From positions 62,001 to 126,000 of the forward strand of contig NZ_JAFCKB010000014.1 in assembly GCF_018130615.1 (NCBI RefSeq): 64,000 bases of DNA, written 5' to 3'. The first letter of the stretch is position 1. Every line of letters begins with the position of its first letter. The stretch is from Bradyrhizobium manausense (GTDB lineage: Bacteria; Pseudomonadota; Alphaproteobacteria; Rhizobiales; Xanthobacteraceae). Positions 17,312-26,023 of this stretch are shown piece after piece. The notes below the pieces were generated by a model. The model was given only the letters and a program-made list of their open reading frames with translations, did no database searches and was not told where the DNA came from. A program made the translations under genes and the position numbers.

Positions 17312-18961
17312 ATGACGGACGGAATCGGCCAAACGCGCCTGAACGCGATCGTGGACCAAGTTCCCGATGATGCCCCCGGCGCGCAGGAAGTCGGCTTCGA
17401 GATCGCCGAGCGTTACAACGCCAGCGAAATTCTGTTCGACAATCTCCACGCCGGCCGCGCCGACAAGGTCGCGATCTTTGCCGCGAGCGGCAACACCAGC
17501 TATGGCGAATTGTGCGCCAAGGCCGCTCGATGCGGCAACGCGCTTGCATCGCTCGGACTTCGCCGTGGCGATCGCGTGCTCCTCCTGCTGAACGACACGG
17601 CCTCCTATCCTGCGGTGTTCTTCGGTGCAGTCCGTGCCGGCTTCGTGCCGATGCTGATTAACACGCTGTCGCCGAAGGACCTCATCGGCTTCTACCTGCA
17701 GGATTCGGCCGCGCCGGTCGCGGTGGTCGACGCCGAGTATGCTGGCCTGTTCGACCGGGAGACGGTCGCGGGAACGCAGCTGCATACGCTGGTGATGCTC
17801 AACGGCGACGCGGCAAGCGAGTCGCCGGTCAAGGTTCTCGATGGCGACCAATGGTTTGCCCAATTCCCGGCCCAGCTGGATGCCGCGCCAACCTCCCGCG
17901 ATGACATGGCGTTCTGGATGTACTCCTCGGGCAGTACCGGCCGGCCGAAAGGCATCGTGCATCTCCAGCACGACATGGCTTACACGGCGAAGAGCTTTGG
18001 GCAGCACATCCTTGGCATCGCCGAGAGCGACATCTGCTTCTCCGTGCCAAAGATCTTCTTCGCCTACGGCTTCGGCAATTCGATCACCTTCCCGTTCTCG
18101 GTCGGCGCCAGCACGATCCTGCTCGCCGGGCGGCCCGAGCCCGGCGCCGTTCTGGACCTGATCGAGCGGTTCAAGCCGACGCTCTTCTTCGGCCTGCCGA
18201 CGCTGTACAACGCGTTGCTGCATCATCCGCGCATCGGATCCGCCGACCTGTCGAGCGTGCGCCTCTGCCTGTCGGCCGCCGAGGTGTTGTCGCAGGACAT
18301 CTTCAACGACTGGAAGCGACGCTTCGGGCTCGAGATCGTCGAGGGACTCGGATCGACCGAAGCTCTGCACATCTATCTCTCGAACACGCGCGATCAGAAG
18401 AAGACCGGAACCGCCGGCAAGCGCGTTCCCGGCTACGAGATCCGGCTGACCTCGCCCGAAGGGGAGCCCGTCGCGCAAGGCGCAGAAGGCGTGATGTGGG
18501 TCCGCGGTCATTCCAACGCGCCCTGTTACTGGAACAGGCCCGACAAGACCGGGCAGACGATGCGCGAGGCGGGCTGGATCTGGACCGGCGACAGGCTGGT
18601 CGAGGATGCCGACGGCTTCTTCACCTTTGTCGGTCGCGTCGACGATCTCATCAAGGTGAGCGGCCAGTGGATCTACCCGGTCGAGATCGAGCTCTGTCTG
18701 TCGGACCATCCCGCGGTACGGGAATGTGCGGTCCTTGGATTGGAGCTTCCCGATCGCCGCATGACCACGAAAGCATTCGTGATCCTGCGGGACGGTCACG
18801 CGGCGAGCGAGTCGTTGACGCGTGAGCTGCAGGATCACGTCAAGTCGAAGCTGCTTCCCTACAAATATCCACGCCTGATCGAATTCTGCCCCGATTTGCC
18901 GAAGACGGGCACGGGCAAGATCGATCGGCAGAAGCTGCGCAGCGCCCCGTTGGTGGCCTGA
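17312..18961 (+). CDS. Benzoate-CoA ligase family protein
   Basis: 549 residues from the ATG at 17312, preceded by AGGAG; ATGs at 17294 and 17297 are poorer. The AMP-binding motif YSSGSTGRPKGIVH lies near residue 205 and the conserved C-terminal lysine region PKTGTGKIDRQKLR near 530. The start FEIAERYNASEILFDN is typical of the benzoate-CoA ligase group. It would activate the incoming aromatic acid with ATP and CoA before hydroxylation by the preceding gene's product. The specific acid is not decided by sequence; salicylate or 3-hydroxybenzoate fit the gentisate outcome best. Confidence 0.88.
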   Translation: MTDGIGQTRLNAIVDQVPDDAPGAQEVGFEIAERYNASEILFDNLHAGRADKVAIFAASGNTSYGELCAKAARCGNALASLGLRRGDRVLLLLNDTASYPAVFFGAVRAGFVPMLINTLSPKDLIGFYLQDSAAPVAVVDAEYAGLFDRETVAGTQLHTLVMLNGDAASESPVKVLDGDQWFAQFPAQLDAAPTSRDDMAFWMYSSGSTGRPKGIVHLQHDMAYTAKSFGQHILGIAESDICFSVPKIFFAYGFGNSITFPFSVGASTILLAGRPEPGAVLDLIERFKPTLFFGLPTLYNALLHHPRIGSADLSSVRLCLSAAEVLSQDIFNDWKRRFGLEIVEGLGSTEALHIYLSNTRDQKKTGTAGKRVPGYEIRLTSPEGEPVAQGAEGVMWVRGHSNAPCYWNRPDKTGQTMREAGWIWTGDRLVEDADGFFTFVGRVDDLIKVSGQWIYPVEIELCLSDHPAVRECAVLGLELPDRRMTTKAFVILRDGHAASESLTRELQDHVKSKLLPYKYPRLIEFCPDLPKTGTGKIDRQKLRSAPLVA

Positions 18962-19031
18962 ACGAGCAGCTGCCTTCTCCAAGCCTCCTGAAAGTCACCC
19001 GCCTGGAAACCCACGCTCACTGGAGTTCGTG

Positions 19032-20387
19032 ATGTCCGCTGCGAATATTGTAGACGTTACCGAGGTCATCGAAGAGGCGCGGTTCGGGCGCCTCCAGCTC
19101 CTGATCCTGGCTCTTTGCGGGTGGATCGCGCTGCTCGATGGTTTCGACACGCAGGCGATCGCCTATGTCGCGCCTGTGATTGCCGAGCAATGGGGGATCG
19201 CCATGGCCGGCTTCGGTCCGATCTTCGGCGCGGGCCTGGCCGGACTCGCGGTTGGTGCGTTCGTCTTGAGCCCCGCGGCCGATCGGTTCGGCCGCAAGAG
19301 CGTGATCCTGCTGTCGGTGCTGCTGTTCGGCATCTTCGCGCTGGTCACGGCGCGCGCGACCACGCTGAACGAGCTCCTGGTCTTCCGCTTCCTGACGGGT
19401 CTTGGCCTCGGCGGCGCCATGCCCAATATCGTCGCGCTGACCAGCGAATATGCACCGAAGCGGATGCGCGCACTGCTGATCGCCATCATGTTCTGCGGCT
19501 TCCCGCTGGGCTCGACCATCGGCGGCCTGATCAGCGCGCCGCTGATCGGTGCGTTCGGCTGGCAGGCGGTCTTCGTCGTCGGCGGCGTGCTTCCGCTCCT
19601 CACCCTGATCGTGCTGTTCGTCTGGCTGCCCGAGTCGATCCGCTATCTCCTGACCCGCGACGTCGCAGATCAACGGATCGCAAAACTGCTCGCAAGGCTC
19701 GATCCGGGCATCTCCGCGACTGCGCCGACGCGCTATGTCGTGCATGGTTCGCAAGCGTCAGGCTTTCCGGTGACGAAGCTCCTCGCCGAAGGCCGCGCAT
19801 CCATGACGGTGCTGCTGTGGATCGCGTTCTTCATGAACCTGCTCGTCATGTACTTCCTCGTGAACTGGATGCCCTCGCTGCTCAAGGCGAGCGGCCTGCC
19901 GCTCAACATCGCGATCCTCTCGACGGCGGTGTTGAACGCCGGAGGGGTCGTCGGCGCGATCGTCCTCGGCCGCTTCGTCGACCGGCTCGATCCCTATCTG
20001 GTGCTCGGCGGCGCTTATTCCGCCTCGGCGCTCTTCATCGCGGGGATCGCCTTCGGATCGGCGAACGTCTGGACGTTGATGATCTCGACATTCCTCGCCG
20101 GGTTCGGGGTGGTGGGGGCGCAGATCGGCATGAACGCGCTTGCGGCCGGCCTCTATCCGACGGAGATCCGCTCCACCGGCGTGGGCTGGGCGCTCGGCGT
20201 CGGCCGTATCGGCTCGATCATCGGCCCTGTCGCAGGAGGCGTGCTGCTCGGCTTCGGATGGACTGCGCAGTCCGTCGTTCTCACGGCGGCGGCGCCGGCG
20301 CTGCTGGCGGGCCTCGCGGTGATCGCGCTTCGCAGACGAGAGCCGTCGCTCAAGCTGGTGCCCTCGGCCGCGACGCTTCATCACTAA
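19032..20387 (+). CDS. MFS transporter, aromatic acid:H+ symporter family
   Basis: About 451 residues with 12 predicted membrane segments. The first helix has LCGWIALLDGFDTQAIAYVAP, the DGFD signature of the aromatic acid:H+ symporter group (PcaK, BenK and relatives). The loop 2-3 motif is SPAADRFGRKSVI. It sits in the middle of the catabolic operon, between the CoA ligase and gentisate dioxygenase, and probably imports the aromatic acid. ATG at 19032 follows GGAG; a GTG three bases upstream is also possible. Confidence 0.9.
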   Translation: MSAANIVDVTEVIEEARFGRLQLLILALCGWIALLDGFDTQAIAYVAPVIAEQWGIAMAGFGPIFGAGLAGLAVGAFVLSPAADRFGRKSVILLSVLLFGIFALVTARATTLNELLVFRFLTGLGLGGAMPNIVALTSEYAPKRMRALLIAIMFCGFPLGSTIGGLISAPLIGAFGWQAVFVVGGVLPLLTLIVLFVWLPESIRYLLTRDVADQRIAKLLARLDPGISATAPTRYVVHGSQASGFPVTKLLAEGRASMTVLLWIAFFMNLLVMYFLVNWMPSLLKASGLPLNIAILSTAVLNAGGVVGAIVLGRFVDRLDPYLVLGGAYSASALFIAGIAFGSANVWTLMISTFLAGFGVVGAQIGMNALAAGLYPTEIRSTGVGWALGVGRIGSIIGPVAGGVLLGFGWTAQSVVLTAAAPALLAGLAVIALRRREPSLKLVPSAATLHH

Positions 20388-20401
20388 CAGCGAGACAGAC
20401 C

Positions 20402-21478
20402 ATGTCCCACGATACGATCATGGCGCCAACCGCCGACACGCCGGAACGCCGGGCGTTCTACGACAAGATCGACAAGAAGAACCTCACGGCGCTGTGGCTG
20501 TCGCTGGCGGATCTCGTGACGCCCGAGCCGAGAAGCGCATGCCGCCCTGCATCCTGGCGCTTTGACGAGATCCGCGAGGATATGCTCGAGGCCGGAGGTC
20601 TCATCACTGCCAAGGAGGCGGAGCGGAGAGTTCTCGTCCTGGAAAATCCAGGCCTGCGGGGGCAATCGAAGATCACGACCGATCTCTATGCCGGCGTGCA
20701 GCTCGTCATGCCGGGTGAGGTTGCGCCGGCCCATCGCCATACGCAATCCGCGCTGCGCTTCATCCTCGAAGGTGAGGGTGCCTACACCGCGGTGAACGGC
20801 GAACGCACCATCATGCACGAGGGCGATTTCATCATCACGCCGCCCTGGGCCTGGCACGATCACGGCAACCCCAGCCCCAATCCGGTGTTCTGGCTGGACG
20901 GCCTCGATATTCCCGTCATCCAGATGCTCGATGCATCCTTCGCCGAACATCTCGACGTCGACGAGCAGCCGATCACAAGGCCGGTCGGCGACAGCGACGC
21001 CCGCTATGGCCACAATTTGCTTCCCGTCGACCACAAGGGCGGCGGCGGCACGTCGCCGGTGTTCAACTATCCCTATGCACGAACGCGCGAGGCGCTCGAG
21101 CGCTTGCGACGCGCTGCCGCCTGGGACCCCTGCCACGGTCTCAAGATGCGCTACACCAATCCGATCACCGGCAATCACGCCATGGCCACCATGGCGACCT
21201 TCATCCAGCTCCTGCCAAAGGGCTTTGCGACCGCGGCCTACCGCTCGACGGACGCAACCGTGTTCGTGCCGATCGAAGGCCGCGGCCGCAGCGTGATCTC
21301 GTCGCGATCCGGCGAGGACGTCGTGGTCGAGTGGTCCAAGCGCGACATCTTCGTCGTTCCCTCCTGGCATCGCGTGCGTCACGAAGCGATCGACCGCGAT
21401 GCCGTGATCTTCTCCTATTCCGACCGACCCATTCAGGAAGCCCTGCATCTTTTCCGAGAGGACCGTGGCAATGTCTAA
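20402..21478 (+). CDS. Gentisate 1,2-dioxygenase
   Basis: 358 residues, normal length for this bicupin enzyme, which opens the ring of gentisate to maleylpyruvate using Fe(II) and O2. The N-terminal DKIDKKNLTALWLSLADLVT segment is characteristic. The metal site lies in PAHRHTQSALRFILEGEGAYT (about residues 110-130), with further His in PPWAWHDHGNP. A second cupin half follows with ATFIQLLPKGF and VVPSWHRVRHEA. It begins 14 bp after the transporter and overlaps the next gene by 8 bp. Its presence fixes the pathway's central intermediate as gentisate. Confidence 0.93.
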   Translation: MSHDTIMAPTADTPERRAFYDKIDKKNLTALWLSLADLVTPEPRSACRPASWRFDEIREDMLEAGGLITAKEAERRVLVLENPGLRGQSKITTDLYAGVQLVMPGEVAPAHRHTQSALRFILEGEGAYTAVNGERTIMHEGDFIITPPWAWHDHGNPSPNPVFWLDGLDIPVIQMLDASFAEHLDVDEQPITRPVGDSDARYGHNLLPVDHKGGGGTSPVFNYPYARTREALERLRRAAAWDPCHGLKMRYTNPITGNHAMATMATFIQLLPKGFATAAYRSTDATVFVPIEGRGRSVISSRSGEDVVVEWSKRDIFVVPSWHRVRHEAIDRDAVIFSYSDRPIQEALHLFREDRGNV

Positions 21479-22178
21479 CGCCAACACGCACGCCGATTTC
21501 GTTCTGCCGCCGCCACCGCAACCGTCCGTCGCGGTCCATAATTCGACGGCGCGCTTTCCGCTGCGCCGGATCATCTGTGTCGGCCGCAACTACGCGGCGC
21601 ATGCCCGCGAGATGGGGCGCGATCCCGATCGCGAGCCGCCGTTCTTCTTCATGAAGCCCGCCGACACGGTCGTGGACGATGGGATGAGCGTTCCCTATCC
21701 GCCGCAGACCAGCAACTTCCACTACGAGATCGAACTGATCGTCGCGATCGGGCAGGGCGGCGCGGACATTCCCGTCGCGCGCGCGCTTGATCATGTCTGG
21801 GGCTACGGCGTCGGCATCGATCTGACGCGCCGCGATTTGCAGCTTCAGGCCCGTGAGCAGGGTCGTCCCTGGGACTGGGGCAAGGGTTTCGACCTTTCGG
21901 CGCCGATCGCCCCGTTGCGGCCGGTCTCGGAGGTCGGCCATCCCAGCGCCGGCCGCATCTGGCTCGCCGTCGACGGCGCGCTCAAGCAGGACTCCGACAT
22001 CTCCAAGCTGATCTGGCCCGTAGCCGACATCATCTCGATCTGCTCGCAGTCGATGGCGCTCAAGCCCGGCGACATCATCATGACCGGCACGCCCGAGGGC
22101 GTCGGCCCCGTGCAGCGGGGGCAAGTGATGACGGGCGGAATCGAGGGGCTCGGCGAAATCAGGATACCCGTAGAATAG
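21471..22178 (+). CDS. Fumarylacetoacetate hydrolase-family protein (fumarylpyruvate hydrolase-like)
   Basis: About 235 residues from the ATG at 21471 (GAGAGGA upstream, overlapping the dioxygenase stop by 8 bp; a GTG at 21465 is possible). Motifs IICVGRNYAAHAREMG, FFFMKPADTVV and the metal site HYEIELIVAIG are the hallmarks of NagK/YcgM-type hydrolases. The C-terminus has GDIIMTGTPEGVGPV. It would cleave fumarylpyruvate to fumarate and pyruvate. No maleylpyruvate isomerase is encoded in the cluster, so it might instead act on maleylpyruvate, or the isomerase is elsewhere. It ends the operon. Confidence 0.9.
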   Translation: MSNANTHADFVLPPPPQPSVAVHNSTARFPLRRIICVGRNYAAHAREMGRDPDREPPFFFMKPADTVVDDGMSVPYPPQTSNFHYEIELIVAIGQGGADIPVARALDHVWGYGVGIDLTRRDLQLQAREQGRPWDWGKGFDLSAPIAPLRPVSEVGHPSAGRIWLAVDGALKQDSDISKLIWPVADIISICSQSMALKPGDIIMTGTPEGVGPVQRGQVMTGGIEGLGEIRIPVE

Positions 22179-22212
22179 GATCGAACGGGAAGAGCAGGCA
22201 TTTCCGAGACAG

Positions 22213-22243
22213 GGGCGAGCGTTGACAGGACGCTCGCCCTTTC
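22213..22243 (+). terminator. Rho-independent terminator of the gentisate operon
   Basis: GGGCGAGCG at 22213-22221 pairs perfectly with CGCTCGCCC at 22231-22239 across a 9-base loop and is followed at once by TTTCTGTT. It lies 35 bp after the FAH stop codon. The rest of the gap to 22525 holds nothing I can identify. Confidence 0.8.
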
Positions 22244-22525
22244 TGTTGCGTATCAATGCGTGCTCCTCGCCGTGGATCGATCCGGCTTCGGGTCACGAGC
22301 TCTGCGTCACGACACCAGCAGCGGCACGCGGGTTGGAGCTACGACCTCTAAATGTCCGCTCGCGTCACGCAGCTTCGTCGCCTTCGGTGACGGCGCAGCA
22401 CTATTTCCGTCCCGTTCTCGTCTCGATTCACCCTTTCGGGGAGTTGCGACTTGGAATCGCACGGCGTCGAATTGACGCAAGCTGTCCGGTCGCTTGCCAG
22501 CTCCACCAAAAGGAGACGAGACGTC

Positions 22526-24091
22526 ATGAGCCAAGCCCCCTACGAGAGTTTTGAAGGCCAGCCGAACCTGGAGCGCCGCCGGCTCCTGGGCATCGCCCTC
22601 GCAGGCGTCGCCGGGTCGGTCCTGCCGGCAGCGTCGAGCGCGGCCGCCGCCGGGCCGTCCGAAAAGGTCGATGTCGATGACATTGCCTACCTGACGGCCG
22701 GCGAGGCGCTCGCGAGATTCAGGGCCAGGACGCTATCGCCGGTCGAGCTGCTGCGGGCGCAGATCAAACAGGTCGAAGCATGGGAGCCGACGCTCAAGGC
22801 AACGACATACACCTATTTCGACGAGGCGCTGGATCAGGCACGGATTGCGGAGGGCAAGTACGCGCGTGGTGAACCGGTCCGCCCGCTGGAAGGCCTCACG
22901 TGTTCCATCAAGGACTATCACTCCGTCAAGGGCAAGATCACCACCTACGGTTCGCGGCTCTACAAGGATTTCGTTCCGGACCAATCCGCGCCGACCGTGG
23001 AGCGCCTGCTCGCCGCCGGGGCCATCATGCATTGCCGCACGACGACGCCGGAGTTCGCGCATTCAGGTGTGACGGCATCCCTGCTTTGGGGCGTCACGCA
23101 CAACCCATGGAATCCTGCCTATACCCCCGGCGGCTCGACGGGCGGAGGCGGCGCGGCCCTGGCCGCCGGCTACACGACCTTGCAGGACGGCACGGATGGT
23201 GGCGGGTCCATTCGCATCCCGGCTGCGATGAACGGCGTGTTCGGCTACAAGCCGCCATGGGGACGCAACCCCGATGACCGCGAGCACCCGAATGAATGGC
23301 TGATCCACTATGGCGAACTGGCCCGCAGCGTCGGCGATTGCGCTTTGATGCAGAACGTCACGTCCGGCCAGCATCCGGCCGACATGTCGTCCCTGCGGGA
23401 CAAGGTGGTCATCCCGCCGACCTTCGACGGCATCGCCGGCATGAAGATCGCCATGTCTATGGATCTCGGCTATTTCGCGGTCGATCCCGAGGTAGAGAAG
23501 AACACGCGCAATGCCGTGTCGGTTCTGCGTTCGCTCGGCGCCGTGGTCGATGAAGTCGACATCGGCTGGACCAAGGAAGTCGAAGAGACATGGAATACAA
23601 GGTGGCAGGGCGTATTCTACGCGCTGGCGGGCAGTCTTCTGACCAAGTCCCGCAACGACGTGGACCCGTTCGTCATCAGGATCCTCGAAGAGGGCAAGAA
23701 GCACGACGTCACGAAGTTCTATAATCTGAATACCGTGCGGCAGAAGATGTACGCATCGATGACGAAGATCTTCGAGACCCACGACGCGCTGATCTGCCCG
23801 ACGACGGCAACGACGAAAATCGTCGCGGGGCGAAGCAGCGAAGAGCCGCTCACCATCAATGGGAAATCGGTGAACCCCTTTATCGGCTGGTTCATGACGT
23901 ATCCCTTCAACCTGGTCGGCACGCTTCCCGTGATGTCGGTGCCCACCGGTTTCGATGCCGAAACGAGCGTGCCCACCGGGATGCAGATCATCGGTCCGGC
24001 CTATGACGACCTGAGGGTGTTCCGCATCGCGTCCGCGTTCGAAGGCGCGACGCGCCCCTGGCAGCATCGGCGACCGAAACTGGCCGCCTAG
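22526..24091 (+). CDS. Amidase (amidase-signature family), Tat-exported
   Basis: 521 residues from the ATG at 22526, preceded by AAGGAGACGAG. The N-terminus has a twin-arginine type signal (ERRRLLGIALAGVAG, ending in an Ala-rich cleavage region near residue 42), unusual for a family that is mostly cytoplasmic. The Ser-cisSer-Lys triad is visible: K129 in SIKDYHSVK, S204 in GGSTGGGG and S228 in DGGGSIR. The Gly-rich loop is more Gly-rich than the usual GGSSGGS. It hydrolyses some amide outside the cytoplasm; the substrate is unknown. It is followed by the LuxR-type gene. Confidence 0.88.
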   Translation: MSQAPYESFEGQPNLERRRLLGIALAGVAGSVLPAASSAAAAGPSEKVDVDDIAYLTAGEALARFRARTLSPVELLRAQIKQVEAWEPTLKATTYTYFDEALDQARIAEGKYARGEPVRPLEGLTCSIKDYHSVKGKITTYGSRLYKDFVPDQSAPTVERLLAAGAIMHCRTTTPEFAHSGVTASLLWGVTHNPWNPAYTPGGSTGGGGAALAAGYTTLQDGTDGGGSIRIPAAMNGVFGYKPPWGRNPDDREHPNEWLIHYGELARSVGDCALMQNVTSGQHPADMSSLRDKVVIPPTFDGIAGMKIAMSMDLGYFAVDPEVEKNTRNAVSVLRSLGAVVDEVDIGWTKEVEETWNTRWQGVFYALAGSLLTKSRNDVDPFVIRILEEGKKHDVTKFYNLNTVRQKMYASMTKIFETHDALICPTTATTKIVAGRSSEEPLTINGKSVNPFIGWFMTYPFNLVGTLPVMSVPTGFDAETSVPTGMQIIGPAYDDLRVFRIASAFEGATRPWQHRRPKLAA

Positions 24092-24158
24092 CGCGGCTTG
24101 ACACCTGCGAGCTGCGGGAGGACCATCATTCATTGCCCATGATGAGAGATCGACCCTG

Positions 24159-24941
24159 ATGTCTCTCCCAGCAGCTCACGCATTTCCCACTGCCGACCGC
24201 GAAGTTCTGATGGAAGGCTTCGCGGCCGACCTTGAACGGGTGGGTGATTTCGAGTCCGCCTTGGATGCGTTGCATCAAACCCTGTCGGGCCTGGGATTTT
24301 CCGCCTTCGCCTATGGCATGGCCAGCACGCCGAGAGCGCAAGACGGCACCTTCGCGTCTCCCATCGTGAAGACGCGAGCCTTTCCAAATCGATGGGATCG
24401 GCATTGGAGCCACCTTTGTGACCCCTACTACCGGTTCTGCTTCACGACGACCTTGCCCCTGAGGTGGCTTGACGTGCAAGCCCACGAACGCCTCAGCGCC
24501 GGCGAGCGGGCGTGCGTGGACCATTTGAACGACAAGAACCTGCACTACGGCATCACGGTGCCGATGCACATGCCGAACGGGTCATTTGCGTTTGTCAGTG
24601 CGATTTCGGAAGGCGCGACCGAGTACGAGGCCGGTTCGTCACCGTCCGTCGTCAATGCGCTGTTCGCTTTGTGTCATCAATTCCAGAACACCTCGCTGCG
24701 GAGATGGTCGTGGAGCCAGGCCGCCGACACCAAGGCCTGGCTCAGCACGCGAGAGAAGGAGTGCCTGTCCCTCGCCGCGCAAGGGAAGACCTCGGACGAC
24801 ATCGCCTTGATCCTCGGCTTGTCGTGCGAGACGGTACGTTCGCACATGAAGCGCGCGATCGTGCACCTCAACGCGTCGAATAGGCCGCACGCGATCGCGA
24901 AGGCGATCCAGCTTCGGCTCATCGACATGCCGTTCGCCTAG
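24159..24941 (+). CDS. LuxR-family regulator with autoinducer-binding-type domain (LuxR solo)
   Basis: 260 residues: an N-terminal autoinducer-binding-type domain (about 20-175) and a C-terminal LuxR helix-turn-helix beginning LSTREKECLSLAAQGKTSDDIA near residue 195. Ligand-pocket landmarks are DPYYR (counterparts of TraR D70 and P71), RWLDV (W85) and HYGITVPMH (G113), but the WxxxY pair appears as WDRHW, with Trp in place of Tyr. No luxI-type synthase is present in the window, so it behaves as a solo that would sense a foreign or non-acyl-homoserine-lactone signal. Nothing adjacent suggests its regulon. Confidence 0.85.
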   Translation: MSLPAAHAFPTADREVLMEGFAADLERVGDFESALDALHQTLSGLGFSAFAYGMASTPRAQDGTFASPIVKTRAFPNRWDRHWSHLCDPYYRFCFTTTLPLRWLDVQAHERLSAGERACVDHLNDKNLHYGITVPMHMPNGSFAFVSAISEGATEYEAGSSPSVVNALFALCHQFQNTSLRRWSWSQAADTKAWLSTREKECLSLAAQGKTSDDIALILGLSCETVRSHMKRAIVHLNASNRPHAIAKAIQLRLIDMPFA

Positions 24942-25123
24942 CACGACGTGTTCGACCTGGGAGTTACGATTGCGTTCAGTTACCGCCTGCGCTCAACGGC
25001 GGTCAATGCCGAGTCGGGTCGTCTGCTGGCTGTACGATATCGGCAGGTTGCACCCGACAGATTGACGCACCCTCAGATAGCCCCGAAAATGCGGCCTCTA
25101 TTCTTCTCATTTGGAGGTCGAAA

Positions 25124-25594
25124 ATGCATTCTACTCGCTTTGTCGAACTCGCAATTGTTGCCGCCGCGGCGGTTGGTGCAAGCCCGATAGAGGCAGCGCC
25201 CACCAGCTACGGCACGTACTATGACGACTACTCGGTATCCGTATCTACTTGCCTAAGCAGCGCAGGTTGCCGGGTCAATTTCTCGCAATTGCCCTCCGAC
25301 AAGCTCACACTGGTTCGGAAGGTCAACTGCAAGATCAGAAGTACCGAGCAGGTCTTTGTGGCCCGCCTCTCCGTTTCAGCTGCAAATGGTGGCGTCTCGT
25401 TGGGACGCTTTGCGGACTTGCCGACACCGGCCGCGAACCTGATCAATACATTCTACTACATGTCCATCGATACCGATCCACAATGGCTGATTGGTCAGTC
25501 GCGCTTTCCATATGTTGAAGTCCAAACGATCGGCCTGAGCGACACAACGATGGTCTGCAATTTTGTCGGCGAGCTGGTCACTCCAATTCAGTGA
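25124..25594 (+). CDS. Hypothetical secreted protein
   Basis: 156 residues with a clear signal peptide (hydrophobic residues 8-20, cleavage near IEAAP at about 24). The ATG at 25124 is preceded by TTTGGAGG. The mature part contains three to four cysteines, two early (TCLSSAGCRVNF) and one in VRKVNCKIRS, suggesting disulfides. I recognise no family. It sits alone in a less GC-rich region and is probably accessory. Confidence 0.6.
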   Translation: MHSTRFVELAIVAAAAVGASPIEAAPTSYGTYYDDYSVSVSTCLSSAGCRVNFSQLPSDKLTLVRKVNCKIRSTEQVFVARLSVSAANGGVSLGRFADLPTPAANLINTFYYMSIDTDPQWLIGQSRFPYVEVQTIGLSDTTMVCNFVGELVTPIQ

Positions 25595-26023
25595 CAGACA
25601 GGGCCGGGCAGGCCGTTCGATGATCCAAACAAGGCTCCGCAGCGAGCAAGCATTGAGGGCTATCTCCGCTGGCGGTTCGACCAGCGTGACATTTTTCTTG
25701 TCACGCGTGACATGTCACGGATGTCACGGCCCATCTTAGCGTGACGTGACGTGCCAGGGGTATATACCCTGTCACAGATGTCGCGCTGTGGGAGGGTTTT
25801 GGAGAATGGAAAAGCCACGGGGCGGTGGTCATGGCCGTAGAACGAGCTGTCGCGACCCGTGGTGCGTTTGAGGCCTTGGCCGGTGTTCGTAGGAGTGCTG
25901 TCAAGAAACGCGCTGTCGTGGCTAGCGGGCGCTGTTGAGCAGTGGCGAACTGTTCGTCTGTCAGATTAACCGGAGCCCGCAGATCGCTTGTAACGACGTT
26001 GGGCGTGAGATTTTGAGGCGCGG
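25595..26023. other. Non-coding stretch with TGTCAC/GTGACA palindrome cluster
   Basis: Within 25686-25775 the hexamer GTGACA or its complement TGTCAC occurs six times (25686, 25699, 25707, 25713, 25722, 25770), several in inverted pairs, with tandem GTGAC steps at 25740-25750. A perfect 12-bp palindrome GGGTATATACCC lies at 25758-25769. A weak minus-strand frame (25701-26054, up to 117 codons) covers it, but its composition (Thr/Ala/Ser rich) mirrors the repeats and I do not trust it. The array may be a protein-binding region or a remnant of a mobile element. Confidence 0.45.
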
